Source: Bacillota bacterium (GTDB lineage: Bacteria > Bacillota > Clostridia > Oscillospirales > Acutalibacteraceae). From it: a DNA stretch of 6,646 nucleotides. A program made the translations under genes and the position numbers. Positions 1 through 6,646 of this stretch are shown here, piece by piece. The notes under the pieces are model-generated. The model made no database searches and had not been told where the DNA came from. It saw nothing but the letters and a program-made list of their open reading frames with translations. The stretch covers positions 1 to 6,646 of the forward strand of contig JAEZRH010000049.1 in assembly GCA_023412845.1 (NCBI GenBank), read 5' to 3'. Position 1 is the stretch's first letter. Every line of letters begins with the position of its first letter.

Positions 1-1055
1 GAAATATGGCGCGGAGACGCACAGAGGCAAGAGAGCACGGCCCGTGCGTCGGGCGAAAAATCGGTCTCCCCGCCGGCCGGACCCTCCGGTTCGGGTTCTT
101 CGGCAGGGTGCGTTTCGCCGTTAACATCTATAATAACATCTGTGGCGTTTTCGTCAAGGATAAATTTCTCAGGGAATCTTCCCGCATATTCCTCCAGAAT
201 CTCTTCCGCCTTGCTTACAGGCTTCGCACCGCTTTTGATCAGCGTGTTCACGCCCTGCGAAACGGGGCTGAAAACGTCCGCCGGCACGGCAAAAACGTCG
301 CGTCCCTGGTCCAGCGCGAAATCGGCGGTGATGAGCGATCCGCTCCTCGCCGCGGCCTCGACGACGAGCGTCCCCAGCGACAGGCCGGAGATGATGCGGT
401 TCCGTATCGGGAAATTGGACGCGGAGGCCTGCGTGCCGGGCGGAAATTCGGAAATCAGCACGCCCTTTTCCGCAATCGCGTCGCGAAGAGAGGCGTTTGC
501 CATCAGATAATCCGTTTCGATGCCGCACCCGAGGACGCACGCCGTTACGCCGCCCGCCTGAAGGGCGCCCTTATGCGCCGCAGAATCGATTCCGAGCGCG
601 CCGCCGCTGACGACGACGGCCCCGCTTTTCGCAAGCGAAAAAGCAATGCTGTGCGCGACGGTTCTGCCCGTCTGGGTGGCGCGCCTCGTACCGACAATGG
701 CGACGGAAATGCGCCTGTCGAAATCCGGCATCCTGCCTTTCACGTAAAGCGCGCAGGGCGGGTTCGGAATCTGCCGGAGGAGTTCCGGATATTCCCGTTC
801 TTCCGGCGTGACTATTTTCTGCCCGATCTTGCCGCAATATTCCACAAGCGCGGCGGCATCTTCGATCGTCCACAAACACAGATTGCGCATTTCCTTCTGC
901 GTAAAATAACCTTCCAGAAGCCATGCTTCTTTTCCCGCTCGGTAAAAATCGGTAATCGTCGCATAAGACGCCAGGATTCTGTTCTGCTTTGAGCTGCCTG
1001 CTCCGAGCGCATGCTGGAGCCAGACCCAATAGATTCTGGGGTCGCGTTCCGTCAT
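1..1055 (-). CDS. dprA: DNA-processing protein DprA (3'-truncated)
   Basis: DprA (Smf) binds single-stranded DNA and loads RecA, protecting incoming DNA during natural transformation; it is also widespread in bacteria not known to be competent. The window holds 351 residues and the frame is still open at the left edge. An N-terminal helical region (about 1-75) precedes a Rossmann-fold domain with VGTRRAT (121-127), SGGALGIDSAAHKGAL (150-165), LGCGI (175-179), SEFPPGT (202-208), FPIRNRIISGLS (215-226), VVEAAARSGSLITA (231-244) and GRDVFAVPA (251-259). A Pro/Glu-rich linker (about 299-333) leads into SPDARAVLSCLCASP, the start of the usual C-terminal winged-helix domain, which is cut off. The ATG at 1055 lies in the methyltransferase stop (ATGA), so translational coupling is likely; only a weak GGACGG-like ribosome binding site is seen. 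topA often follows dprA in this lineage, but it would lie outside the window. Confidence 0.96.
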   Translation of the reverse strand, partial: MTERDPRIYWVWLQHALGAGSSKQNRILASYATITDFYRAGKEAWLLEGYFTQKEMRNLCLWTIEDAAALVEYCGKIGQKIVTPEEREYPELLRQIPNPPCALYVKGRMPDFDRRISVAIVGTRRATQTGRTVAHSIAFSLAKSGAVVVSGGALGIDSAAHKGALQAGGVTACVLGCGIETDYLMANASLRDAIAEKGVLISEFPPGTQASASNFPIRNRIISGLSLGTLVVEAAARSGSLITADFALDQGRDVFAVPADVFSPVSQGVNTLIKSGAKPVSKAEEILEEYAGRFPEKFILDENATDVIIDVNGETHPAEEPEPEGPAGGETDFSPDARAVLSCLCASPRHI

Positions 1056-1867
1056 TTGGAACCACCGTCCGTTTCTCCGCGCATCAGTTCCCACATAAGG
1101 ATGGCCGCGGAGGCCGCCGCATTGAGCGACTCCGCCCTTCCGCGCATCGGGATGGTCACGCGCAGGGAACACGCCTGCTGAGCCTCCGCGGTAAGGCCGT
1201 TTCCCTCGTTGCCGACGGCAACGGCCGCCGGTCCCCGCAGTTGCAGGGAGGTCACGGGGACTGCGGAATCATCCGGAACGGCAGCAAGCGTAACAAAGCC
1301 TTCCTGTCGCAGCCGTTCGATCGCCCGGGGCGTGTCCGGCCCGCGGAAAAGCGGAAGGCGGAATACCGCACCCATGCTTGCCCGAAGCACCTTTGAGGAA
1401 TAGATGTCGCAGCAGTCGCCGCCGAGCAGGACGGAGCGGATGCCCAAAGCCTCCGCCGTGCGGAGCATCGCGCCGAGATTCGCGGGGTCCTGGATATTTT
1501 CGAGCACCAGACAGTGCCCGCCGTCGGCGGCATTCGGAAAGTCCGGCCGGTCCGCGGGAATCCCGCACACGCAGAAAACGCCCTGCGGATTTTTGGTTTC
1601 GGACAGGCAGGACGCAACTTCCGGGGAAATCAGATACTGTCTCCCGGCCTTCTCAGAAACAGAAGCGAGATAAGGCGCATATTTTTCTTTCGCCTGCGGG
1701 GTGAAAAGCAGCTCGAAAACCGCCGCGCCGCTCTGTGCAGCGTCGCGGCAAAGCCTTGCCCCTTCCGCCACAAACCGCCGACTCTCCCTGCGGTATGCCG
1801 CGGAATTGGAAAGACGGACCATGTCCTTGACCGTTTCGTTTTTACGGCTTGTAATCTCATCGGGCAC
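1052..1867 (-). CDS. TrmH/SpoU-family RNA 2'-O-methyltransferase
   Basis: This is a SAM-dependent knotted (SPOUT) methyltransferase that probably 2'-O-methylates rRNA; the exact target nucleotide cannot be read from sequence. With the GTG start at 1867 it is 271 aa. An N-terminal substrate-binding domain begins EITSRKNETVKDMVRL and includes RRFVAEGARL. The three SpoU motifs follow: ENIQDPANLGAMLRTAEALG (123-142; Asn130, Arg136), AVAVGNEGNGLT (215-226) and IPMRGRAESLNAAASAAILM (239-258). GTG is preferred because GGGGGA lies seven bases upstream and relatives start at the equivalent of PDEITSRKN. The in-frame ATG at 1957 would add 30 unrelated residues encoded across the rplT end and the terminator hairpin. 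Its stop overlaps the dprA start (ATGA). It resembles the YsgA/RlmB group, but I do not assign a gene symbol. Confidence 0.92.
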   Translation of the reverse strand: MPDEITSRKNETVKDMVRLSNSAAYRRESRRFVAEGARLCRDAAQSGAAVFELLFTPQAKEKYAPYLASVSEKAGRQYLISPEVASCLSETKNPQGVFCVCGIPADRPDFPNAADGGHCLVLENIQDPANLGAMLRTAEALGIRSVLLGGDCCDIYSSKVLRASMGAVFRLPLFRGPDTPRAIERLRQEGFVTLAAVPDDSAVPVTSLQLRGPAAVAVGNEGNGLTAEAQQACSLRVTIPMRGRAESLNAAASAAILMWELMRGETDGGSK

Positions 1868-1882
1868 AGCACATTCCCCCGC

Positions 1883-1917
1883 ATAAGAAATGCGCCCGGC
1901 TTTTGTTTCCGGGCGCA
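1883..1917 (-). terminator. Terminator of the infC-rpmI-rplT operon
   Basis: A perfect 9-bp GC-rich stem, TGCGCCCGG (1917-1909) with CCGGGCGCA (1899-1891), encloses a 9-nt loop and is followed on the minus strand by TTTCTTAT. It begins 11 nt after the rplT stop. The T-tract is interrupted by a C, so some read-through into the methyltransferase gene is possible. The stem is symmetric, but no plus-strand gene is present for it to terminate. Confidence 0.85.
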
Positions 1918-1928
1918 CGTCAGACTTT

Positions 1929-2282
1929 TTAAAGCGCTGCCTTTGCTTTTTCAACAAGACCTTTGAACGCGGTCTCGTCTGCTACGGCAATTTCGGCAAG
2001 CATCTTCCTGTTCAGTGTAACGCCCGCTTTCTTCAGGCCGTTCATGAACACGGAATAGCTGACACCGTCCGCACGGCAGGCGGCGGAAATACGGGTGATC
2101 CACAGGCGGCGGAAATCGCGTTTTCTTGCCTTGCGGCCGATATATGCGTAATTGCCGGAACGCATGACGGCCTGTTTGGCCATTTTAAAGTGTCTGCTCT
2201 TCGAGCCGAAATATCCCTTCGCCAGTTTTAATGTCTTTTTTCTTCTTTTGCGCGTCATCAGCGCACCCTTTACACGTGCCAT
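1929..2282 (-). CDS. rplT: 50S ribosomal protein L20
   Basis: L20 is an early-binding 23S rRNA protein needed for 50S assembly. In Firmicutes it is also the repressor of its own operon through the leader. The 117-residue product is normal length. It has the lysine/arginine-rich N-terminal extension (MARVKGALMTRKRRKKTLKLAKGYFG), the L20 signature KRDFRRLWITRISAACR at 54-70, and the C-terminal segment GVSYSVFMNGLKKAGVTLNRKMLAE. The ATG at 2282 has GGAGG (2294-2290) seven bases upstream. It is the last gene before the terminator at 1883-1917. A 6-bp inverted repeat (GGTTGG/CCAACC) sits in the 46-nt gap after rpmI. Confidence 0.98.
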   Translation of the reverse strand: MARVKGALMTRKRRKKTLKLAKGYFGSKSRHFKMAKQAVMRSGNYAYIGRKARKRDFRRLWITRISAACRADGVSYSVFMNGLKKAGVTLNRKMLAEIAVADETAFKGLVEKAKAAL

Positions 2283-2328
2283 TCCATTACCTCCAAAACA
2301 TGGTTGGTCTCAAACGGCGCCAACCCGA

Positions 2329-2526
2329 TTATTTATAGGGAATCAGTTTCTTGATCTGCGCCACGTTCGTCTTGTCGGCGATGGTGGTCTTTCTGAGGTT
2401 TCTCGTGCGCTTTGTTGTCTTTTTGTTCAGGATGTGGGACTTATAGGCGTGGGCGCGGATAACCTTCCCGGTCTTCGTCAGTTTAAAACGTTTTTTGGCA
2501 CCGGTATGTGTCTTAATCTTAGGCAT
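2329..2526 (-). CDS. rpmI: 50S ribosomal protein L35
   Basis: L35 is a small basic protein of the large ribosomal subunit. The 65-residue product is full length for the family. It opens with MPKIKTHTGAKKRFK, which carries the L35 signature (IKTHTGAKKRFK), and contains the typical internal segment HILNKKTTKRTRNLRK. The ATG at 2526 is preceded by AGGAGGGG (2540-2533), a near-ideal Shine-Dalgarno sequence. It lies between infC and rplT, the near-universal bacterial order, so it is co-transcribed from the promoter at 3256-3284. Confidence 0.98.
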   Translation of the reverse strand: MPKIKTHTGAKKRFKLTKTGKVIRAHAYKSHILNKKTTKRTRNLRKTTIADKTNVAQIKKLIPYK

Positions 2527-2549
2527 TAACTGCCCCTCCTTATTTCATG

Positions 2550-3068
2550 TTACTTTGCGGGTTTGGACGCAAGGAACATCAGCATATTACGGCCCTCCAT
2601 CTTGGACGGCTTCTCCACGTTGGCAAGATCGCTGAGCACTTCCGCAAAGCGCTTCATGATCTCATGCCCCTGTTCCGGATGGCCCATCTCGCGGCCACGG
2701 AAACGGATAGAGACCTTGACCTTGTCGCCGTCCTTCAGAAAGCGCTGCGCATGGCCGACTTTCGTGTTGAAATCGTGCGTGTCGATATTCAGCGAAAGAC
2801 GGATTTCCTTGATATCTACGATATGCTGGTTCTTTTTGGCTTCTTTCTCCCGTTTGGCCTGCTCGAAACGGTATTTGCCGTAATCGATGATCTTGCAGAC
2901 GGGCGGAGTTGCCTGCGGAGCGATTTTGACCAGATCGAGATTCATTTCGATCGCCTTCTGCAGTGCCTGAGCGGACGACATAAGGCCAAGCTGATCGCCT
3001 GTCGGGCCGATGACCCGGACCTGCCTGTCGCGAATCTGCTCATTGATCTGAAGTTCCTTGTTGCTAAT
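2550..3068 (-). CDS. infC: Translation initiation factor IF-3 (AUU start)
   Basis: IF3 binds the 30S subunit, prevents premature 50S joining and checks start codon and initiator tRNA pairing. The product is 172 residues, the usual size. The N-domain begins around NKELQINEQIR, the family signature KIIDYGKYRFEQAK spans residues 59-72, a charged linker helix REKEAKKNQ follows, and the C-domain contains DFNTKVGHAQRFL and SIRFRGREMGHPEQG. The first ATG, at 2981, would delete the first 29 conserved residues (ELQINEQIR...GDQLGL). The start chosen is ATT at 3068, with GGAGG (3082-3078) nine bases upstream and no ATG, GTG or TTG in frame nearby. AUU starts are established for infC in E. coli and B. 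subtilis, where they let IF3 repress its own translation. It is the first gene of infC-rpmI-rplT, 23 nt before rpmI. Confidence 0.96.
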   Translation of the reverse strand: MSNKELQINEQIRDRQVRVIGPTGDQLGLMSSAQALQKAIEMNLDLVKIAPQATPPVCKIIDYGKYRFEQAKREKEAKKNQHIVDIKEIRLSLNIDTHDFNTKVGHAQRFLKDGDKVKVSIRFRGREMGHPEQGHEIMKRFAEVLSDLANVEKPSKMEGRNMLMFLASKPAK

Positions 3069-3249
3069 AGTTAAGCACCTCCAAAAACGACTCAGTCAAT
3101 AATAATAAATTAAAAGCGCGTAGGTGAAATCCACCCGCGCGCCAATACACAAAGTTCCAAATTCACTGGAATCCTCGTATTGACCCGTGCCGGATTTACC
3201 CCACAGGTGAGAATAAAGGCGCAAGCCCGTATCCTGCTTTGTTTTACAA
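3069..3249 (-). promoter_or_regulatory. infC operon leader, probable L20-type attenuation leader
   Basis: This is the untranslated leader between the predicted transcription start and the infC start codon. It holds several potential helices: GTCAATAC (from 3182) with GTATTGGC (ending near 3140), an inner TTCCA/TGGAA hairpin, and a terminator hairpin just before the infC ribosome binding site. GGGGTAAATCC (3202-3192) can pair with GGATTTcACC (3132-3123) inside the terminator, giving a candidate antiterminator. Firmicutes infC-rpmI-rplT operons are known to carry an L20 leader in which L20 binding promotes premature termination, so position and architecture fit. I could not align it to the L20 leader family model, so assignment rests on context plus the visible terminator. 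No credible leader peptide is seen. Confidence 0.7.
3104..3142 (-). terminator. Rho-independent attenuator upstream of infC
   Basis: Read on the minus strand, GCGCG (3142-3138) pairs with CGCGC (3120-3116). After one C/A mismatch, GGGTG (3136-3132) pairs with CACCT (3126-3122, one G-U pair) around a GATTT loop. The hairpin is followed at once by TTTTAATTTATTATTATT. It ends about 36 nt before the infC start, inside the leader and after a strong promoter, so it must be read through for the operon to be expressed. That is the expected layout of a transcription attenuator. Confidence 0.85.
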
Positions 3250-3255
3250 GAAGTT

Positions 3256-3284
3256 ATTATACTACGCCGGCGTCTCAATGTCAA
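3256..3284 (-). promoter_or_regulatory. Consensus sigma-A promoter of infC-rpmI-rplT
   Basis: On the minus strand a perfect -35 box TTGACA (3284-3279) and a perfect -10 box TATAAT (3261-3256) are separated by exactly 17 nt. Transcription should start near 3250-3247, giving a leader of about 180 nt before infC. Full consensus matches at optimal spacing predict very strong transcription, as expected for a ribosomal protein operon controlled afterwards by attenuation. The spacer contains a perfect 10-bp palindrome, ACGCCGGCGT (3273-3264). Confidence 0.9.
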
Positions 3285-3315
3285 TGATTATCCGTTATTT
3301 TTAGCGGCGTCACCG

Positions 3316-3342
3316 AAAATCACGGGTTTCCCGCAGGCCCGT
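3316..3342 (-). terminator. Possible weak terminator after addA
   Basis: On the minus strand a 5-bp stem, ACGGG (3342-3338) with CCCGT (3326-3322), overlaps the last base of the addA stop region and is followed by GATTTTC. An alternative CGGG-AAA-CCCG hairpin uses the same 3' arm. The stem is short and the T-run is only four bases, so this is a weak candidate. It is the only termination-like structure between addA and the infC promoter. Confidence 0.25.
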
Positions 3343-6300
3343 CACCGCTCATTGGGAGCGGTTATTTCCCGGTCCATGAAAAAGGAATACAAAAGGCACT
3401 GGGCGACCGGTCTGCCGGTGCACTGCCCCACCGCCAGACGATACAGGTCGAGCTGCCCGCGGTAACGCTCCCAAAGGGCGTCGGGGTCTCCCGTTCGGTC
3501 CGTTTTGAAATCGACGATGACCAGTTTTCCTTCCTCTTCAAACACGCAGTCCGCGGCTCCCTGCAGTACGACCTGTTCCTCGGCAAACGGCCGCGGAAGG
3601 CCCGGCTCCGTGCGCCCAGCCGGTATTTCGACCGCAAACCGAAATTCGCGGCTGACCGAGGGAGAAGCGAGGATGCGCCGCGCAACGGGGCTTCTGAAAA
3701 AAGCCCTGACCCGCTCCAGATCCACAGCCTGCGCCTGTGCGGAAGTCAGAAATCCCTGCGAAAGGAGGCGTTCCAGTTCGGCCTGCGGGTCCTCGGCGGC
3801 GGCGCGGTAATTTGCAAACTGCAGATATCCGTGCAGAGCCGTCCCGCGTTCCGCCGGCGTCAGTCCCTTTTCGCTCAGAAACGCCGGGCGCGACGAGGCG
3901 GCATACTCCTCCGAAAAAACGCGCGCGGCCAGTTCGGACGCGGCGACCTTCGCACACACACCGTTCAGCGGGGCAAAAGGATACTGAAAATCAAGGCTGG
4001 ATTCAATCCTGTGCAGAAGCTTTTCATCCGGTTCGGACTCCGGGATTTTCTCGGGCTTGGTAGATCCGTCCGCCTGCGCCTTCGGGCAGTCGACGCTGAC
4101 CGACCAGCGCTCTTCGGCCGGCAGAACGATGCTTTCCTCCGCGCCGGCAATCTGCCGCAAAGGCCCGCCGTCGGGATGGCGCAGCGCGCACAGAAGCAGC
4201 CAATCGGAGATGCTTTTCGCGCTTTGCACGGCATAAGGCTGTATTCTCTCTTCCCCGGTGAGATGGGACGCCAGCTTTTCAAGCGTCCTGCGGGGATTTT
4301 TTAGGGTCGTAAGCAGGATGAGTTTTTCTTTTGCCCGCGTCATCGCGACATACAGCACGCGCAGTTCTTCGCTCATATCGTCGCGCTGCAGCTCCCGCTC
4401 CACGGCGGCGCGCGGTATGGTGTTAAAGCGGACGCCCGATTTCTCCCGCAGGCGGACGCCGAGGCCCAGCTCCCGGTGAAGCAGCACCGCTGGGCGCTCG
4501 GTGTTGAACCTGCGCGCGCAGTCGGCAAGGATACAGACCGGGAATTCCAGCCCTTTCGAGCGGTGGATGCTCATGACCCGGACGACGTTGGCGGATTCGC
4601 TGAGCGCGGAAGCCGCCGAAAGGTCGCCGCTGTTGCGCCGCATCCTGTCGAGAAAACGCAGGAAACCGGTAAGGCCGTTATAGCCGGAGGATTCGTATTT
4701 TCTTGCATATTCCAGAAGAAGTCGGAGATTGGCAAGGCGCAGTTCCCCGTTCGGCATGGCCTGCACGAGGTCGGTAAACGCGGTTCTGCTGAAAACCGTG
4801 CGGATCAGCCGGTCCGAGGGCATGGTGGCCGCGAGCGTCCGCAGTTCCTCCGTCTGTTTCAGGAATGCTGCTGCGCGGGCGTTCCCCGCCGCCGCGGCAA
4901 CGACCGCCGGATACAGACGGCCGCCGCGCGAGCAGATGCGGATTTCCGCCATCTCGTCCGGCGTAAAGCCGTAAACCGGCCCCATCATGACGGAAAGGAG
5001 CGGGATATCCTGAACGGGATTGTCGATGACCTGCAGCATGGAAAGTGCCGCAGCAACCTCGTAAGTTTCAAAAAAGCCGCCGGCCGTTTCCGCCCAGGCC
5101 GGCACACCCAGAGCCGTCAGTTCCCTGACATATTCGTGGGCGGGGCGATTGGCGCTTCGCAGCAGGATGCAGAAATCTCGGTAAACGGCGGGGCGAAGCC
5201 TTCCGTTTTCAAAAATCCGGGGGCCGCCGGACGTCACCTCCCGTATCCGCTCCGCGATGACCGCACACTCGGCGTGGATGCTCTCCTCATCTTCCCCTTT
5301 TTCCGAAAGATCGACGACGCGAAACTCCACGGCGGGCTCCGTTTCCGGCGGATAGGAAGCGGTGGGAACCAGTTCCTCCGATGTTGTGTAGTCAAGCTCT
5401 CCGGCTTTACGGCTCATCAGCTGGCGGAAAACGAAGTTCACCGCGTCGGTCACGCCTTTCCGGCTCCGGAAATTCCGGTCGAGCGTGACGAACGCGGGGT
5501 AACGATCCATCCGCCTGTCGTACTTCGGAAACTGCCCGCGGAGGCGCAGAAAAATCTGCGGCATCGCCTGCCGGAAGCCGTAGATGCTCTGTTTCACGTC
5601 GCCCACAAGGAACAGGTCTTTCCCTTCATGCGACACCGCGCGGAAGATCAGGTCCTGCGTCTCGTTCGTGTCCTGGTACTCGTCGACCATGACCTCGTCG
5701 AACTGGGAAGAAATTTCGGACGCGGCCGGGGTGAACGAAAAACCGGATTTGGCCTCCTGGGTCAGAAGGCGCAAAGCAAGATGTTCAATATCGCTGAAAT
5801 CGACCGCCCGGCGCTCGCGCTTCTTGCCCTGAAAGACGTCGGAGAAACGCTCCGTAGCCTCAAACAGCTTGGAAACAACGGGCCTCAAGCGCGCGATATC
5901 CTCGCGGCACTGTTCCTCCGTGCAGGAAAACAGCGCTGCGATCTCGTCGACGGCGTCTTTTGCGACGGACCGCAGCGCCTGTACGCGGGACTTCAAAGGG
6001 CTGTCGCCGTAACCGCGCAGGGGTTTGAGCTTTTGATATGTAAAGCCATTTGCCTTTTCAGCCGTGCCGTTCCAGTCTTTCCGGCGGATGGTTTCATTCA
6101 GCAGTTCCAGTTCCGCAAGGTCGCCGCGAAACGAATCCCCATAAGCCTGCTCAATTGCCTCTTCGCTTTTCATCAGGGAAAGAGCGCTTTTGAGAGCCGA
6201 TATTCCATAGGCCGCCGCATCGCCTGCATCGGTAAAAATCGATTCGCCCCAGATCGTCTGACCGGCGGGAACTTGGGGGTCATACAACTTTAATTTCTGC

Positions 6301-6646
6301 TTGAGCCACATTTTTGGGAAAGGATGCGACTGTATAAAATCGTACAGCTGGCCGATGGTCGCAGCTACCGCAGCGTCGTCGCGCCTTGACGCAAAGGACT
6401 CCACAAAATCCAGAAAAATCGGGTCGCCCCGGCTGTAATATTCCCCGAGCGTCTCGTCGGCCGCCTCGGCGCGCAGGACGGACGCTTCGCTCCCCTCAAG
6501 GATTCGGAAGTCGGGAGGGACGTCGAGCTGGTAAAAATTCTGCCGGACGAGGTCGGAGCAGAAGCTGTCGATCGTGCTGATGTGCTCACGCTGGAGCAGA
6601 ATCTGCTGGCGCTGGAGCCTGGTGCTGAACGGGTCCTCCTCCAGAA
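3342..6646 (-). CDS. addA: AddA, helicase-nuclease subunit of AddAB (5'-truncated)
   Basis: AddA is the UvrD-like superfamily 1 helicase and nuclease subunit of AddAB, which unwinds and resects double-strand breaks to load RecA. The window holds 1100 residues plus the stop. The frame runs unbroken to the right edge, so the N-terminus with the Walker A ATP-binding motif is missing; by comparison with an AddA of about 1230 aa, some 130 residues are lost. Counting from the edge, visible motifs are HISTIDSFC near residue 21, Walker B DEYQDTN (321-327), GDVKQSIYGFRQ (348-359), RNFRS (390-394), HRSKGLEFP (694-702) and VAMTRAKEKL (766-775). A RecB-type nuclease domain closes the protein: RGTALHGYLQF (around His938), IVDFKTDR with catalytic Asp1045 and Lys1047, and YRGQLDLY (around Gln1064). 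All visible catalytic motifs are intact. The first apparent start near 6404 is an internal GTG (Val), because homology continues upstream. addB would be expected upstream, outside the window. Confidence 0.96.
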   Translation of the reverse strand, partial: LEEDPFSTRLQRQQILLQREHISTIDSFCSDLVRQNFYQLDVPPDFRILEGSEASVLRAEAADETLGEYYSRGDPIFLDFVESFASRRDDAAVAATIGQLYDFIQSHPFPKMWLKQKLKLYDPQVPAGQTIWGESIFTDAGDAAAYGISALKSALSLMKSEEAIEQAYGDSFRGDLAELELLNETIRRKDWNGTAEKANGFTYQKLKPLRGYGDSPLKSRVQALRSVAKDAVDEIAALFSCTEEQCREDIARLRPVVSKLFEATERFSDVFQGKKRERRAVDFSDIEHLALRLLTQEAKSGFSFTPAASEISSQFDEVMVDEYQDTNETQDLIFRAVSHEGKDLFLVGDVKQSIYGFRQAMPQIFLRLRGQFPKYDRRMDRYPAFVTLDRNFRSRKGVTDAVNFVFRQLMSRKAGELDYTTSEELVPTASYPPETEPAVEFRVVDLSEKGEDEESIHAECAVIAERIREVTSGGPRIFENGRLRPAVYRDFCILLRSANRPAHEYVRELTALGVPAWAETAGGFFETYEVAAALSMLQVIDNPVQDIPLLSVMMGPVYGFTPDEMAEIRICSRGGRLYPAVVAAAAGNARAAAFLKQTEELRTLAATMPSDRLIRTVFSRTAFTDLVQAMPNGELRLANLRLLLEYARKYESSGYNGLTGFLRFLDRMRRNSGDLSAASALSESANVVRVMSIHRSKGLEFPVCILADCARRFNTERPAVLLHRELGLGVRLREKSGVRFNTIPRAAVERELQRDDMSEELRVLYVAMTRAKEKLILLTTLKNPRRTLEKLASHLTGEERIQPYAVQSAKSISDWLLLCALRHPDGGPLRQIAGAEESIVLPAEERWSVSVDCPKAQADGSTKPEKIPESEPDEKLLHRIESSLDFQYPFAPLNGVCAKVAASELAARVFSEEYAASSRPAFLSEKGLTPAERGTALHGYLQFANYRAAAEDPQAELERLLSQGFLTSAQAQAVDLERVRAFFRSPVARRILASPSVSREFRFAVEIPAGRTEPGLPRPFAEEQVVLQGAADCVFEEEGKLVIVDFKTDRTGDPDALWERYRGQLDLYRLAVGQCTGRPVAQCLLYSFFMDREITAPNER

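Noticed and set aside
6..992. 328-codon open frame on the plus strand
   Set aside because: It is antisense to dprA, low in recognisable structure and arginine-rich. DprA motifs on the other strand explain the region.
571..1065. 164-codon minus-strand frame near the dprA start
   Set aside because: It is out of frame with dprA, which covers the same bases and carries the family motifs; the shadow product matches nothing I know.
1868..1957. N-terminal extension of the methyltransferase to the ATG at 1957
   Set aside because: The extra 30 residues are encoded across the rplT end and the terminator hairpin, have no good ribosome binding site and do not resemble the family; the GTG at 1867 has GGGGGA at proper spacing.
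2547..3074. 175-codon plus-strand frame over infC
   Set aside because: It is antisense to IF3 almost exactly end to end and has no recognisable domain; it is a shadow frame.
3096..3284. 62-codon minus-strand frame in the infC leader as a possible leader peptide
   Set aside because: Its start codon lies within the -35 box, upstream of the predicted transcription start, and no ribosome binding site is seen. It would not be on the mRNA.
4476..6293. 605-codon open frame on the plus strand
   Set aside because: It lies wholly antisense to addA, whose helicase motifs are unambiguous. The translation is Arg/His/Gly-rich with no recognisable domain, typical of a shadow frame in GC-rich DNA.
1..6646. 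Undescribed defence system, mobile element, CRISPR array or RNA gene
   Set aside because: All six genes belong to well-known housekeeping families in a common order. I saw no direct-repeat array, transposase, tRNA-like cloverleaf or rRNA sequence on either strand.

Overview
This is an ordinary housekeeping segment of what looks like a Gram-positive (Firmicutes, probably Clostridia) chromosome. The evidence for that is the AddA-type helicase-nuclease, strong GGAGG ribosome binding sites, a consensus sigma-A promoter, and an infC-rpmI-rplT operon with a long attenuated leader. The DNA is fairly GC-rich by eye, which would suit an Oscillospiraceae/Ruminococcaceae-like lineage; that placement is inference only. 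All six genes lie on the minus strand, so transcription runs from high to low coordinates.

Layout in transcription order: (1) addA, 5'-truncated by the right edge of the window, ends at 3342. (2) A 273-nt non-coding stretch (3069-3341) holds a possible weak addA terminator, a perfect TTGACA-17-TATAAT promoter, and a roughly 180-nt leader that ends in a rho-independent hairpin; it fits an L20-type attenuation leader. (3) infC (IF3, AUU start at 3068), rpmI (L35) and rplT (L20) follow with short gaps. (4) A GC-rich terminator hairpin lies at 1883-1917. (5) A TrmH/SpoU-family rRNA 2'-O-methyltransferase gene with a GTG start overlaps dprA by 4 nt (ATGA). (6) dprA is cut by the left edge of the window inside its C-terminal domain.

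Functionally there are three blocks. AddA is half of the AddAB double-strand-break resection enzyme. IF3-L35-L20 serve translation initiation and assembly of the large ribosomal subunit, probably under L20 feedback through the leader. The methyltransferase is an rRNA/tRNA modification enzyme and DprA is a RecA loader; the two are translationally coupled but not otherwise obviously related.

I found no undescribed system, mobile element, CRISPR array or RNA gene. The points worth a second look are regulatory: the leader's competing base-pairings, the non-canonical infC start, the palindrome in the promoter spacer, and how the methyltransferase-dprA pair is expressed past a terminator. Many long open frames on the plus strand are antisense shadows of the GC-rich genes.
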